In this document: positions 18,483 to 29,469 of the stretch, piece by piece
Numbering within the stretch: position 1 is the stretch's first letter
How the letters are laid out: each line of letters opens with the position of its first letter
NCBI GenBank assembly: GCA_900208305.1
Contig: OAPG01000003.1
Span: 1,488,001-1,552,000 of the forward strand
Source: Melanopsichium pennsylvanicum
Lineage: Eukaryota; Basidiomycota; Ustilaginomycetes; Ustilaginales
DNA: 64,000 nucleotides
Reading direction: 5' to 3'
Translations under genes and position numbers: made by a program
Notes under the pieces: generated by a model
Database searches by the model: none
What the model was told of the DNA's origin: nothing
The model's input: the letters and a program-made list of their open reading frames with translations, nothing else

Positions 18483-20678
18483 GGTGCGATGGATATGCTG
18501 GAAGGTGGCCAGCTTCTCCAAATGGGTTTGCGTGGATAGGGGTAACACTTTGGAGTGGGGAATATCGGAGGATGTAGTTGGCCGTGGGCAGTGCTCAAAG
18601 GACGGACATGGTCTTGACCTGCTTCCGTCTGTGAGGGTCGTTAACTGGGACGGCGTGATGGCGTCGATCCAAAGGTATGCAGTGGGGCGGATGGGCAATC
18701 GGGTGGTGCAACGATGATGGACGTAGGATGTACAACGGAGATAGTGGTACGGCAGATGAACGTGTATAAGCGCGTGAGTCGAATTGAGGCAGTGTTGATC
18801 TGACTGTCGTCGGGGAGCGGTAAGGTCAGCTCGTGATGCAGACTCACGAGCTGGGATGGACTGAGCGGTACGTGAAAGCGTATGCGCTAGTGATCAGGCT
18901 GAGCACACTTGTTGAGTTGAATCGAGTTTTTGTGGTGCTCAGTCTACACGGAGTCAGTGATTGTATGGTGCAGGCCGGGTTGCAGAATGAGGCACGCTTA
19001 ACCACCCACTGTGTGCTGAGTATAGTTATTTAGCTACCAGGAACCAAGTTGTGTACATTTCGGAGAAGCAGGAGCCTGGAAGTTCCCTCTCCAAAGCGAG
19101 GAAAGCAACGCTTAACCGACTGTGCGTGTTCGCAAGGAGACAGAGCATGAAAACTTGGGGATCGAATTTGAGAGGAATGGTAGGCGGAAAACGAGTGTCT
19201 AGGAAACACCTTGCTTGCTTTTTTACCCTCTTTGAATAACAGGCTCGCAAGGCAAGGTGTTGATGTAGCCGAAGTGAGGGTGCAAGCAGGGTCTGACTGC
19301 CTCTAAGTTACACCCTCCCCGTCCCCTCCCTTCTGCACGAATGCATTCCGCCGTCATCCCCTACCGCCTTCTCGCTTCTCGCATTCGCCTAGTCCCCGCT
19401 CCTCTTTTCGCTGGCCACGCAAGATTCACCATCTTAACATGTGGAAAGATGAGCAGCCAGCCGTATCTGTGTGCGAGCTTGACCATGACCATCTATCGCG
19501 CTGGCATACTCTAAGTAAGGTAAACAAAATTCAACGCTTTGCATGTGGATTTTCGACGTTGCGCAGGGCGAATGTATTTAGATCCGAGCTACATTACAAC
19601 AATGTCATTACAAGAATGTAATTTACTGTACATGAATCAACTTCTGTAGGTTATTTCATACTGTGCATGTTCGAGATGAGGTCCGAGTCCCGACCAAAGG
19701 ATCGAGCAAGGTAGCATAGTACTCGGATGCTTTGATGCTCTGAGCAAAAGGTGTCTTCTACAAGTCTGAGATGGGCTTAGCTTGACTTGTGACTGTGTCC
19801 GCGTGGGTGCTCGTGCTATAGCCATATGCGAGGAAAATCGTTTCAATCTCAGCTCCGAAAAGAAACAGGAAAAAAAGAAGAAAAAAAACATACACACAGA
19901 TCAAGAGAGAGAGGTGAAAGAGAGGGATCGGCAGGCGTGTCTCATCCACATCTCGTCCGCAAGCGCGGAAGGGTTAGACGCGTCACGCTTTCCGCTGCAT
20001 CGATCGGGCTTCACTTAGCATAACCAGTTCAAAGCTTGATGTGTGTTAAGCCACGTCTTGGGCTGCTTTCGCTATGCACTTTTCTGGCCGTCATTTTGCC
20101 ATATTTTTACTGAAACTCCTATCAGAAGTAATCTAAATTTACTTTACTTTCGCAATAGCACCTTCGGCTCTCCTCACACATCTCTTACAGCATTCGGCAG
20201 ACATCCCTTGACTGTTCTTGACCAACCATCCTCATAGGCACATCCTCCACTCGTGAAAGTCAGTTTGTGACAAGCAGACGAACGGTGGATCTGCACCACC
20301 TGGCAAGCTAGAGTAGAGTTACCTATCGCTATCGCGCGAAAGCATCGAACCAGCGCAGATTGAGAGGCATGATTCCGAATTCCGAATTCCGAATTCAAGA
20401 ATCAATAGTGTGAGTAGGACGTGCATGCGTACGCCCACGCAACCTGGAATCACCAATTACGCGGGTCCAACTCCACTTTCATCCACACGTCGCAAGGGTT
20501 CTCACCGTCATTATAACATTTCGCCATCCCTGCTCTCAGCAAACCCAAGCAAAACCACGAAAGTCAACCAAGCCCATCGAACATCAGCAAAGACACAAGG
20601 GTCAATCTTACGTAAACCACTACACAAAGGTAGAATCAACATCACACTCGGGATTCACCGAGGCAGATAGCGACGACG
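18483..20678. other. Gene-free stretch of 2.2 kb
   Basis: Separates a minus-strand gene (start 18482) from the plus-strand VPS24 gene (start 20679), so it is a divergent promoter region. No open frame in it looks coding. It includes TGTAATTTACTGTACA at 19617-19632, related to the palindrome at 6115, an A-rich stretch (19861-19890) and a small tandem repeat (20375-20395). An unrecognised small gene or lncRNA cannot be excluded. Confidence 0.4.
20375..20395. repeat. Tandem 7-mer (CCGAATT)x3
   Basis: Three exact copies of CCGAATT, containing overlapping EcoRI-type GAATTC words, about 285 bp before the VPS24 start codon. Confidence 0.85.
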
Positions 20679-21698
20679 ATGCAGGCCGTGCAAAAGTTCA
20701 TATTTGGACCATCCCAAGAAGGTAAGATCATCTCATCAAATAGTCGACACATCGCGCCTCGCCACATGTACCACGCTGATGATGACCACCAATCTTGCTT
20801 CGACCTCGCATAATCACAGAGAGGGTGAAGAAAGTCCAATCGCAACTAAGATCAGAACAGAGATCGCTGGATCGCGAGATGCGCCAGATCGACCAATCAT
20901 CGAGCAAGACAAAATCAGAGATCAAGAAATTGGCCAAAAAAGGCGATGTCAAGAACGCAAAGATTCTTGCAAGGGAGGTGGTAAGGGCTCAAAAGCAGAA
21001 GAACAGACTAGCAGTGTCCAAGGCGAGGCTGAATAGCATTCACATGCAGCTTCAGCATCAACTAGGTAAGTGCAGCCTCGTCTTCATGTGTCGTACAGCC
21101 GACGCAAGCACAACTGACTCGACTTTATCACGTACGAAACGATCTTAACGGTACACACGCAGCAATGTACAAGGTCACAGGCAGCATGCAAAAGTCGACA
21201 GAGATTATGAAGCTATCCAATCAACTGGTCAAGCTGCCAGAAGTTTCGGCTATCATGAGGCAGATGTCTGCAGAGATGACCAAGGTAAGTGCATCCTTCC
21301 TCTTTCAAGTGCACTAAACGCGGTAGTCTCGTCTGCAAGAACATCGCAAGAGTAGAAACAGGATCTCACTGACACGTTTCTGATGCCCCGCCGACACTTG
21401 ACCTATCGCACCATCTCACCATCCACGACCCAATTCACAGGCTGGAATCATGGAAGAGCTCATGGAGGATACATTAGACTCAGGCGTGCTAGGGGAGGAT
21501 GAGGATGAGATGGAAGAAGAAGCGCAAGAAGAGGTGGATAAAGTTTTGTACCACTTGACGGATGGAAAGCTGGGACAGGCAAGTACAACGGATGGCTTAC
21601 CGGATTTGGCTATCGAAGATCCAAAATTGAATGAGGCTCAAGAAGAACAGGATATGCAGCGTATGCAAGCTGCACTCGATGGTCTCCTTCGAGGTTGA
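20679..21698 (+). CDS. VPS24: ESCRT-III subunit Vps24/CHMP3
   Basis: Four exons: 20679-20721, 20820-21065, 21163-21284 and 21441-21698, all with GT...AG introns of about 97-156 nt and matching phases; 222 aa, the usual family length. Exon 1 encodes [14 protein letters not shown]; exon 2 gives the basic alpha1-alpha2 hairpin ([20 protein letters not shown]); exon 3 has [20 protein letters not shown]; exon 4 has [12 protein letters not shown] and the acidic C-terminal half. The last residues ([14 protein letters not shown]) match a MIT-interacting motif that recruits the Vps4 ATPase. Vps24 caps Snf7 filaments on endosomes during multivesicular-body formation. The N-terminal basic half and acidic autoinhibitory C-half are intact. 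It is the most intron-dense gene in the window. Confidence 0.95.
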
Positions 21699-22344
21699 AT
21701 CCACTACAAAACATCTTCCAAGTCCATTCAACCCCAACGATGAATATCGCAAGTCTCGCGCAACCAATCCTTCGCCTCCAATGTTTTTCCACCTCATCTC
21801 ACTTGTACTTGTACCCGTAATCGCAGATTCTACGCTTCCGTCGGCTGCAATCCTAATCGTAGCCTTCGTCCGAGTATCGTACCATGCAAATAAACCTGAA
21901 AAGCCGCCTTGGCATCCAAAACTCCACTCCTGTGTCCAGTCGCGTCCGACATTACTCAACCTTTGGCTCCAACTGCAATCTATGCTTAGCATTCTCACGC
22001 CGCAACAATCAAAACAAACATCAAGGCACATACAAACGAAACACGACAAGCAAAATATGTGATAGACCGATATGCTCAGATTGCTGCTGGATATCTGAGT
22101 GGGTTGAGTTGCTAGCGCTGGCGGTAAAAGTACAGAAAGATACAAAAGCGACCAAGAGGAAAAAGAAAAAAATAATAATTTGAGAGTAAAGAGAAATAGA
22201 GATCGGGTGGGTTTGGGCTATATGGCAACTCTTTCGAGAAATGCTAAAGGGACACCACGACGCGCTGCACCAAACGCGTCGGGCCGAGACGAGAGTAACG
22301 AGGGGGCGCAGACCGGAACCAAATATTCTACTAGAAGCACACGC
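21699..22344. other. Convergent 3' region between VPS24 and H2B
   Basis: Carries both 3' UTRs. An A-rich stretch (22148-22170) could serve as poly(A) signal sequence. An antisense open frame (21597-22145) overlaps the VPS24 end; see findings. Confidence 0.4.
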
Positions 22345-22773
22345 TTACTTGGAGGAAGAGAATTTGGTGACGGACTTGGTGCCTTCGGAGATAGCGTGCT
22401 TCGAAAGTTCACCAGGGAGGATAAGACGAACGGCGGTCTGGATCTCTCGCGACGAGATGGTCGACTTCTTGTTGTAGGAAGCGAGCTTGGATGCCTCGGT
22501 AGCGATGCGCTCGAAAATGTCTTGGACGAACGAGTTTAAGATGGCCATTGCCTTGTTGGAGATACCAGTGTCGGGGTGAACCTGCTTGAGGACACGGTAG
22601 ATGTAGGTCGAATAGGTCTCTTTGCGGACCTTGGTGGCCTTCTTCCTGTCGCCAGACTTGGCGGGAGCCTTGGAGGTCTTCTTGGCAGCCTCAGCAGGGG
22701 CCTTGCCAGCTGACGAGGCGGGCGCCTTACCAGCGGTGGAGGAGGGCTTCTTCTCAGCGGGCTTGGGAGGCAT
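22345..22773 (-). CDS. Histone H2B
   Basis: Intronless, 142 aa, start [20 protein letters not shown] at 22773. The N-terminal tail is Lys/Ala/Pro-rich (acetylation sites); the histone fold begins at [20 protein letters not shown] and includes [20 protein letters not shown] and [20 protein letters not shown]. The Lys in [12 protein letters not shown] is the position monoubiquitinated by Rad6/Bre1 in other fungi. Pairs with H2A in the nucleosome; its gene is divergent from H2A (start 24272), the usual fungal arrangement that keeps the two histones co-regulated. A longer reading to an upstream Met would add non-histone sequence and is rejected. Confidence 0.97.
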   Translation of the reverse strand: MPPKPAEKKPSSTAGKAPASSAGKAPAEAAKKTSKAPAKSGDRKKATKVRKETYSTYIYRVLKQVHPDTGISNKAMAILNSFVQDIFERIATEASKLASYNKKSTISSREIQTAVRLILPGELSKHAISEGTKSVTKFSSSK

Positions 22774-24271
22774 GTTGAATAGAGTAGTGAGGGGTGGGTG
22801 TCCGAAAGGGGTGAAGAAGAGTGTTGGAAGAACTTGATGGATGAGGAAGAAAAGGGAGAGAAGGGCGAGTCGGAGTGAGTAGAGCGTTTCTAGGTCTAGG
22901 TTATAAACCAATCTGACCCTGATGCTTGCCAATGACAGCGTAGTGCGGCGCGTCCACTGCTGTTCAGAGGGCACTTTGGTAGAGAGACACATGCAATTTG
23001 CGCAAAGAGGGCTGCTGCGCGTCTACGCTTGTTGCGTGTCAGAGTGATGAGCTGCAGTACCCACCGAATTGCGCTGATACGAGCGAGCGAGGCCAACTCA
23101 GCCCGAGCGTGCGCACGCGTCTTGCGCAAAAACGAGAGAAGGGCTGAAATGCGGTGCAGCAGATCGCTTTGTGAGAAAGGAGGGAGCGGAATTTCTCGTG
23201 ATTTTTCAAAAAATAAAATAAAAATCAAGGGCCCCCACATCAGCTCTTCGATATTTGGGCGACCACTTTCAAACACGGCCATTCGATTTCTGGGAAGACC
23301 AAATGATTTCCTGCAATCTTCGTTCCAAAAGGCGACGAAGCCTCTTAATGAGGATGTCCATTAATCCTGCCTTCTTGCATCTAAATTGTGATTCACAACC
23401 CTTTTTCTGATTTCTGGCATAATTGGAGCCTTTTTGCTCTTCGTTGCCCATAATTGATCAATCTTCCCCGCTTCCATCGTTCGACCTTCAGGCAGACACC
23501 AGAAGGCTTTCACCTCTTCTTCAGAAATCAGATGCCCATACAATGTGGCTTCGCGCGACTAGGGATACCGAACAAGGATTCCAATGCAGAAACACATTTG
23601 ATGAAGGCTTCAGATGCTCAAAGGACTGATCTAGGCAACATGAGGCTGTAATCGCGGGGTGTGCCGTTAAATGACTGAGCTTCGGCAGGAAGACTTAATT
23701 GGCACCTTCGAAGTTTCTAATTGTTCTAGCGCAAATGCCTTTATGTTTTTCGACGACTGCAATGGATCCAGTGGGGGTTTGCTTTGTATTCTGCTGTTCA
23801 TGGGCGTCGAAAATATTCCGTCCTGAAATTTAGTGGCCCGGATCAACGCGTCATTGTCTGTGGGAATTCTCCCACTGGAAAAATTGAGGTCATGACGCTG
23901 GAAGCCAGACCGCGCCCTTGCTGCATAAGGCTGAGCAGTCTGCAGATGCTATGCCGCTGCAAAACCTCGTTCGACAGCTGCCCGAGTGACAGGTCGCGTC
24001 GCGAGGTGCTGCACGCAACACTAGGATGGGTCTGCCTCTGCCTTTGCTTTTGCGTAGCGCAGATCGGCGGGAGGCCAGCTAAACCGACGCTGTGCGCTCG
24101 CGCAAGGACCTCCCAAAGATGATAAAACCCTGAACTTGAATCGGCTGTATACCTTAGGCCTCCCTTCTCTACCTCTCCTTTCTTCCTATCGTACATTCGC
24201 TGCTCAAGTCTTCCGACAACCTCAACCAACCCTAACCCCCTTCAACCCCCCCTCAATACTTATCTACAACT
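22774..24271. promoter_or_regulatory. Divergent H2B-H2A promoter region (1.5 kb)
   Basis: Lies between the two histone start codons and should hold shared S-phase control elements. The palindrome TTTGCGCAAA is at 22997-23006, TTGCGCAAA recurs at 23122-23130, and a related CGCGCAAGG lies near 24099-24107, so the GCGCAA core is near both ends. CCAAT-type words (GCCAATGAC, 22928-22936) also occur. The middle part (23200-23800) shows no coding sequence. Assignment of these words as regulatory sites is inference. Confidence 0.5.
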
Positions 24272-24780
24272 ATGTCTTCCGGTGGCAAATCTGGTGGCAA
24301 GGCTGGTGACGCCTCTTCCAAGGCCCAGTCCCGATCGGCCAAGGCTGGTCTTCAGTTCCCCGTCGGTCGTATCCACCGTCTCTTGCGAAAGGGCAACTAC
24401 GCTCAGCGTGTTGGTGCCGGTGCCCCTGGTACGTATCCTTTGCTTCTTTCGTCCACTCAGTCGTATCGGTAGGAGATCATTCGACTCATACATTGTCCCC
24501 CTTTGTTTTTTATTCGTCTCATACAGTCTACCTCGCTGCCGTCCTCGAGTACTTGGCTGCCGAGATCCTTGAACTTGCCGGTAACGCCGCCCGTGACAAC
24601 AAGAAGTCGCGTATCATTCCCCGTCACCTTCAGCTCGCCATCCGCAACGACGAGGAGCTCAACAAGCTCCTTGGCGGTGTGACTATCTCCCAGGGTGGTG
24701 TCTTGCCCTTCATCCAGTCCGAGCTCCTCCCCGCCAAGTCGGGCAAGCCCAAGAAGGCTGGTGGCTCGCAGGACATCTAA
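24272..24780 (+). CDS. Histone H2A (SQ-type C-terminus)
   Basis: Two exons: 24272-24428 and 24527-24780, with a 98-nt intron (GTACGT...TACAG) splitting the Val of [13 protein letters not shown]; 136 aa. Start [20 protein letters not shown], histone fold [20 protein letters not shown] through [20 protein letters not shown]. The protein ends GGSQDI: the SQ pair four residues from the end is the ATM/ATR (Mec1/Tel1) site of H2A.X-type histones, so this core H2A probably also carries the DNA-damage mark, as in other fungi. The acidic patch residues (EYLAAE, NDEELN) are intact. Confidence 0.97.
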
Positions 24781-25457
24781 GCGTCTTGACTTTGGTCGAA
24801 CGCTTCCCTTGTTCTCGCATCTGCACTGTACTATCACACCATATCTTCCACCACCTCTTGCCCGTGACCTTGTCTTTCGGCATCGTCTAGGACAGACTCG
24901 GTAGATGCTGCAGCCTGGACGGGCTGTGGTACTTTCATCCTTGCTCTCCGCTATTCTTTCTACTTGTGTCTTCTCGCTTTTCTTTTCTTTGTGTTCATCC
25001 TTGTACTACTACTACCACCATGGGCTCGGCGGTCAGAACAGGGCCCCGCCAGCTACGCAACACCAGGCATCATACCATCCTGTTAATGTCTGTCTTTTTG
25101 TGTGTACCGCTTGAACGTAGTGTTGATCTTACTTGAATGTTGCTTGAGACTGCGTGTATGGTATGGCGAGCGCCATCGGTAATGATGCTTTTGATTTACT
25201 ACGCGCGCTCGGCTTTGCACTGTGCAAGAGGCCGTCGTTAGCTAGCACCATCCTGCTTCTTTCGTTATTCTCTGCGACGCATGAAGGAACTCGCTGAAGA
25301 CTCTTACGATTGCACATGCAGAAGTATAGGGGAGAAGTGAAGTCGCAAAAGCTGCCAGGAAATAAGGGTTGCAAAAACAAGCTTTTAATTCACACAATGT
25401 CCGCGGTTGTGGGCCTGCATTGTCTTGCCTTTGGTCATTGACGCCGACGAGGAGCCG
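24781..25457. other. Convergent 3' region between H2A and cyclophilin
   Basis: Holds the H2A 3' UTR and, on the other strand, the cyclophilin 3' UTR. No coding frame is supported. Confidence 0.4.
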
Positions 25458-26025
25458 TCATATCACCGTCGCCTTCACGATCTTGATTTCTTCTCGTGGT
25501 CTGTAAGAGGGTCGTAGCACGAGAGCAGAAAGGTCAGCGGTCCATTCAGCTAAGTTTGTAGAAATGCAAACTGGAGACTCACCTATCGTCCTTGGTCTCT
25601 GCAACTCCGATCTCGCGAACGGGTTGCATACCATCGGAAACACGACCAAAGATCGTATGTTTCCCATCTAAGAACGGTGTCGGTGCTAATGTGACGAAGA
25701 ATTGGCTCCTATTCGTGTTCGGTCCTGAGTTTGCCATCGCGAGAATACCAGCTCCAACGAATCGAAGCTCGGCACTGATCTCGTCCTCGAATGCACCACC
25801 ATATATTGATGCACCACCAGAGCCCGTACCTGTAGGGTCGCCTGTCTGGATCATAAAGTCGCTGATGACACGATGAAAGATGATGCCATCGTAGAAACCC
25901 TGTTTGGCGAGTTGGTAGAAATTGGCGCATGTCTTTGGCGCATGTTTCCAGTAGAGCTCCAAGACGATGCGACCCATCGAGGTGTCGAGAACCACTGCAC
26001 CGCTATCTTTGCCTGATATTGACAT
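25458..26025 (-). CDS. PPIL1-type cyclophilin (peptidyl-prolyl isomerase)
   Basis: Two exons on the minus strand: 26025-25583 and 25500-25458, with an 82-nt intron (GTGAGT...TTACAG) inside an Arg codon; 161 aa. Start [20 protein letters not shown]; an upstream in-frame Met (26130) would add a non-conserved stretch. The cyclophilin core is complete: [23 protein letters not shown] with the catalytic Arg, [15 protein letters not shown], and [10 protein letters not shown]. The position usually occupied by Trp ([10 protein letters not shown]) is Phe here ([13 protein letters not shown]), a change associated with weak cyclosporin binding. The end [11 protein letters not shown] is the family tail. 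PPIL1 acts in the spliceosome with the Prp45/SKIP protein; that role is inferred from similarity. Divergent from COG1. Confidence 0.95.
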
Positions 26026-26370
26026 GATCGTCAAGCCTGCTTCTGATAAGATAATTACGTGAAGACAGTGAACGAAAAGGTCGGGAGGACGAGGTTGATA
26101 ACGTACCACACGTTTTGCATATGCACGCACAAAAAGCGCGAAATTAATTTGGCCGAAGAAATCCGGGTAAGGGTCCAGTCAATCGGAACCGAGTGACGCA
26201 CAGACACGCTTTGTTGTTCTGCACTGCAACACAATCATCTTGTAGCTTCTTGTCACCAACACCACCACCACCACCACCACCACTACCCACAAGAGCACAC
26301 ACTCACTTTCCATTCGCGAAATAATCTCATCGCGACGGCTGACTGGCCTCAGGTGTCATAGCTACGGAGG
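26026..26370. promoter_or_regulatory. Divergent promoter between cyclophilin and COG1
   Basis: 345 bp between two divergent start codons. It includes a (CAC)n run at 26259-26286 in the presumed 5' UTR of COG1. No coding exon is supported. Confidence 0.5.
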
Positions 26371-29300
26371 ATGTCGATGACTTCGCAGCGTCAGCCTGAC
26401 TCTGCGACAGGAGCCAACGCCAACGCGCCTGGAGCCGCTTCCATGTCGACAACACCAACGAGGCACGGCCGTGTAAGGCATTCCTGGACAAATGCATCAC
26501 TCACCTCCAGCTCTGGGAGCACCAGCACAGACTTACCCTTCCACACACTCCCGCGGCGCCCATCCGTATCAAATGAAGCCAGCCGCATCTTTCAAGCCAC
26601 TGGCTTCGATCCTTTCGGTACGGAACCTGATACACTCTTCCGTTCTTTGACTGTCAAAGAGGTGGAAGTGTACGAGCGAGCCGTCCGCGCTACAGCACAT
26701 GGAAAGCAGGAGGAGCTTCGTGCACTCGTAGGTCAGCGCTACGAAGATCTGCTTGGCACAGCCACCACCATCGTCGACATGGCCGGCAGCTCGAGTCAGC
26801 TATCTCAGAGGCTCAACGAGCTTTCCGAAGGCGTCAGGTCGGCCGCCTTAGACAAAGAGAAGAGTGAATTTGCGAGAAAAATCAGCAGGCGCAAAAGCTT
26901 CCTACCCACTCCGAACGTGCCTGTCCAGCCAGACGCGGACCCATCTTCGCTGCAGCAGGAAGCGGTCTACGTGCTCGGCGCCTCCTTGCGGCTGATCATG
27001 GACGCTCCCGAGTACGTCTGGAAGTCCATAGAAAAGGGCAAGACTTTGCAGGCTGCCTGGGCTTTCATGCTCGCTCGAGCTACCTGGTGGGATCTCATTG
27101 ACACTGCACCACTTCCAGACTCACCGTCGGCAGCCCAAGGGGATGAAGGCATCAGCTCCGCTTCTGCAGCTAAGTCCCTGCTCGGAGTCAACGTCAAAAA
27201 GGCCTTCCCATTCATCGAGAAGCAATGGCAGAGCATGCAGCCTATGCGCAAGCAGATTGTGCACCGGGCGATGGCGCTGCTCTCGGACACAGAACTCGAA
27301 TCAATGGCAGTGGTGGATCAACTTGCTGCCCTCGTGCTCATTGACGGCATCAAGATCGACCAGGCTATCCATTCTTTACTTTCGCAAAGATTAACGGCGA
27401 TGCGCCGTATGATGCACAGACGTAGAACAAGAGCTACAGGGCAGAATCGTCGATACACCGCGACTGGCAGAGAGAACGAGGCAGAAGCCACTCTAGCACA
27501 CGAGGGCAAGGAGGACAGAGCAGCAAGGACGTCTCAAACGATAGCTCAGCTAGTGAATCTCTTTGCTCGAACACTGCAACACCTTCTCCAGATCTTCATG
27601 CTTCCTCCAAAATCAGGAGCGACCACGAGACCCTTGCTGTTGCATTTTCTCATATTGATCACGGACGCAGCCAAATTTACTACCAGTTCTCCTGCGGGCG
27701 CCTCTCCTACCTCGGAGCGCACGTTCCTGCTCCCGAATCCTGCATCACAGGCCGACGCTCCGACAGCAAGGCAAAGCGCTGCGGCTCTTCGTGCCCTCCG
27801 AAGAAGATCAAGTCATGGCTTGCCGACAGCGGAGGCCATCGAAGAAGTCGCATCTTCAGCAGAGCCAGGTCGACCAGCACCAGAGCAACCTCGAGCCCTA
27901 CGAGTCTCCACAGTCAGCGTCGTCACCTCCCTGCCTAGCGCACGCGTCCTTCTACGTCTACTCCCCCCATCGCTTTGGCGCTTTGCCCCACACCTCGACC
28001 TGGAAAGCCAAGAGTGCCATGTCCCGAAACAGGTCCTAGCGGAGGTCTCTGCATGGTCGACAAAGGCACGAGATATTGTTGTCGGAACCTCTGGCAGCAC
28101 CGCTCCAGATACGCTGCGCTTCCTGCTCTTCGAACTCTCCGATGTAAGCGAACTTGCGCTCGTACGTCGTTCGCTCCGCCTGACAGTGGACCGTACGCTT
28201 CGGATCGTCACCCGTAAGCTCTCGGCCGACGATGGCGCAACGGACGAGCGTCGCCAGGAGGCAATCGTCAAAGTACACTTTGAGCTCAAGCAACTGAAAG
28301 AAGCCATCGATGCGATCCTGCGAGAGCGCCTCTTGCACCTCACGGAGCAGAAGCTGAAAGATGCTGTGCAAGAGCTGATAGACAGCACCCAGCAAATGGT
28401 GTTTTCTTTGCGGTCGGGGTCGAAAGTAAGAGACATGGCCGAAGGTGCACTTTCAATGGGGTCGAAAGTAAGAGACATGGATGAAGATGCACTTTCAATG
28501 CCACTGGATGCACTCTTTCATCCGATCGAAGCAGACTCTCTTCGAGATCGCATTGGTAAAGGCGAGACACAAAACCCGACGAGTGCAAGTCGAATTTTCG
28601 CCGCAGCCCTACAGGACCACATTTGCGGTCGTTCCAAACAAGTTCATCAGTTGGCGAGTCTGTACGAGACTCCTTTGGCGACACTTTCGGAAGAGGTGCA
28701 ATTGTATTGGATGGAACTGGAAGCGGATGAAAGTTTCGCTGATGTAAGTGAAGCTGTGCGAGGGCAGTTTGAGAACATCCTTGCAGCTTCGAGAGCAGAG
28801 GTTCAAAAGAGCTTGGTGGAGATGCTTGACCAACCGCAACCGAGTGAAGGGACTGGGTTGTCGATGGCGACAAGCCTCGTGATCCGACTCATTGCCGTGC
28901 TTGCCAAGGATGTCAACGACGGGTTCAAGATTCGATCACCAGTCAAGACAGCGCTCGAACGATTCTGGAGACCACAGCTCGACTCCCGCATCTCTTCTTT
29001 GCTCAAAAAGGATATCGTGAATCAAGTTGGTTCAGAAGCCTCAGTCTCGCCATTGATGCTTACCGCTTTGGCCATCGTCTCTGAGTCCATCGTCTGCCTA
29101 GGCCCAGCTCTAGCAGGTCCAGAACTAGCTCAGCAAGTCCGCGACGTGCTCGAAACCGTGGTCGCTAACGGTTTTGCAACCGACGTGGACGCGGACGCAA
29201 TCCGCGCACTGCTAGCGTGCGACGCTACAAGCTTGAGCAAGTATATTGCAGCGAACATTAACTTGTATCGCATCCGCCTCACCCTGTCCCCGCTCGTATC

Positions 29301-29469
29301 GGCGCTCGCGATGACAGCGTCAGGATGGGAAAAAGGTGAGGGTGGGTTGACGACAGGAATGATTTTGACGAGTGCAGAACCAGCATCTGCTTCGGTAGAA
29401 AAGGTGAGACCGATCTTGACGGTTCCGAGGGGGAAGACAGGGCGGTTCTCTCCACTTCCGGTTCGTTGA
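26371..29469 (+). CDS. COG1: Conserved oligomeric Golgi complex subunit 1 (Cog1)
   Basis: Intronless, 1032 aa, ATG at 26371. After a disordered N-terminus (1-85), residues about 85-180 are the Vps51-type domain that defines Cog1: DTLFRSLTVKEVEVYERAVR, then EELRALVGQRYEDLLGTATT and SSQLSQRLNELSE. The rest is long helical repeats of the CATCHR tether family. Cog1 nucleates the lobe A subunits of the COG tether for retrograde intra-Golgi vesicles, needed for glycosyltransferase recycling. A 14-residue in-frame tandem duplication (about residues 683-710) and a low-complexity loop around 440-500 are species-type insertions. The identification rests on the N-terminal domain and overall size; divergent C-terminal repeats are normal for this family. 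Confidence 0.9.
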   Translation: MSMTSQRQPDSATGANANAPGAASMSTTPTRHGRVRHSWTNASLTSSSGSTSTDLPFHTLPRRPSVSNEASRIFQATGFDPFGTEPDTLFRSLTVKEVEVYERAVRATAHGKQEELRALVGQRYEDLLGTATTIVDMAGSSSQLSQRLNELSEGVRSAALDKEKSEFARKISRRKSFLPTPNVPVQPDADPSSLQQEAVYVLGASLRLIMDAPEYVWKSIEKGKTLQAAWAFMLARATWWDLIDTAPLPDSPSAAQGDEGISSASAAKSLLGVNVKKAFPFIEKQWQSMQPMRKQIVHRAMALLSDTELESMAVVDQLAALVLIDGIKIDQAIHSLLSQRLTAMRRMMHRRRTRATGQNRRYTATGRENEAEATLAHEGKEDRAARTSQTIAQLVNLFARTLQHLLQIFMLPPKSGATTRPLLLHFLILITDAAKFTTSSPAGASPTSERTFLLPNPASQADAPTARQSAAALRALRRRSSHGLPTAEAIEEVASSAEPGRPAPEQPRALRVSTVSVVTSLPSARVLLRLLPPSLWRFAPHLDLESQECHVPKQVLAEVSAWSTKARDIVVGTSGSTAPDTLRFLLFELSDVSELALVRRSLRLTVDRTLRIVTRKLSADDGATDERRQEAIVKVHFELKQLKEAIDAILRERLLHLTEQKLKDAVQELIDSTQQMVFSLRSGSKVRDMAEGALSMGSKVRDMDEDALSMPLDALFHPIEADSLRDRIGKGETQNPTSASRIFAAALQDHICGRSKQVHQLASLYETPLATLSEEVQLYWMELEADESFADVSEAVRGQFENILAASRAEVQKSLVEMLDQPQPSEGTGLSMATSLVIRLIAVLAKDVNDGFKIRSPVKTALERFWRPQLDSRISSLLKKDIVNQVGSEASVSPLMLTALAIVSESIVCLGPALAGPELAQQVRDVLETVVANGFATDVDADAIRALLACDATSLSKYIAANINLYRIRLTLSPLVSALAMTASGWEKGEGGLTTGMILTSAEPASASVEKVRPILTVPRGKTGRFSPLPVR
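28416..28499 (+). repeat. In-frame 42-bp tandem duplication inside COG1
   Basis: Two adjacent 42-bp units (28416-28457 and 28458-28499) encode GSKVRDMAEGALSM and GSKVRDMDEDALSM. They differ at a few bases only, so the duplication is recent. It keeps the frame. Confidence 0.95.

Noticed and set aside
27813..28478. Open frame of 221 codons opposite COG1
   Set aside because: Arg/Ser-rich shadow of the COG1 helices; includes the reverse of the 42-bp duplication.
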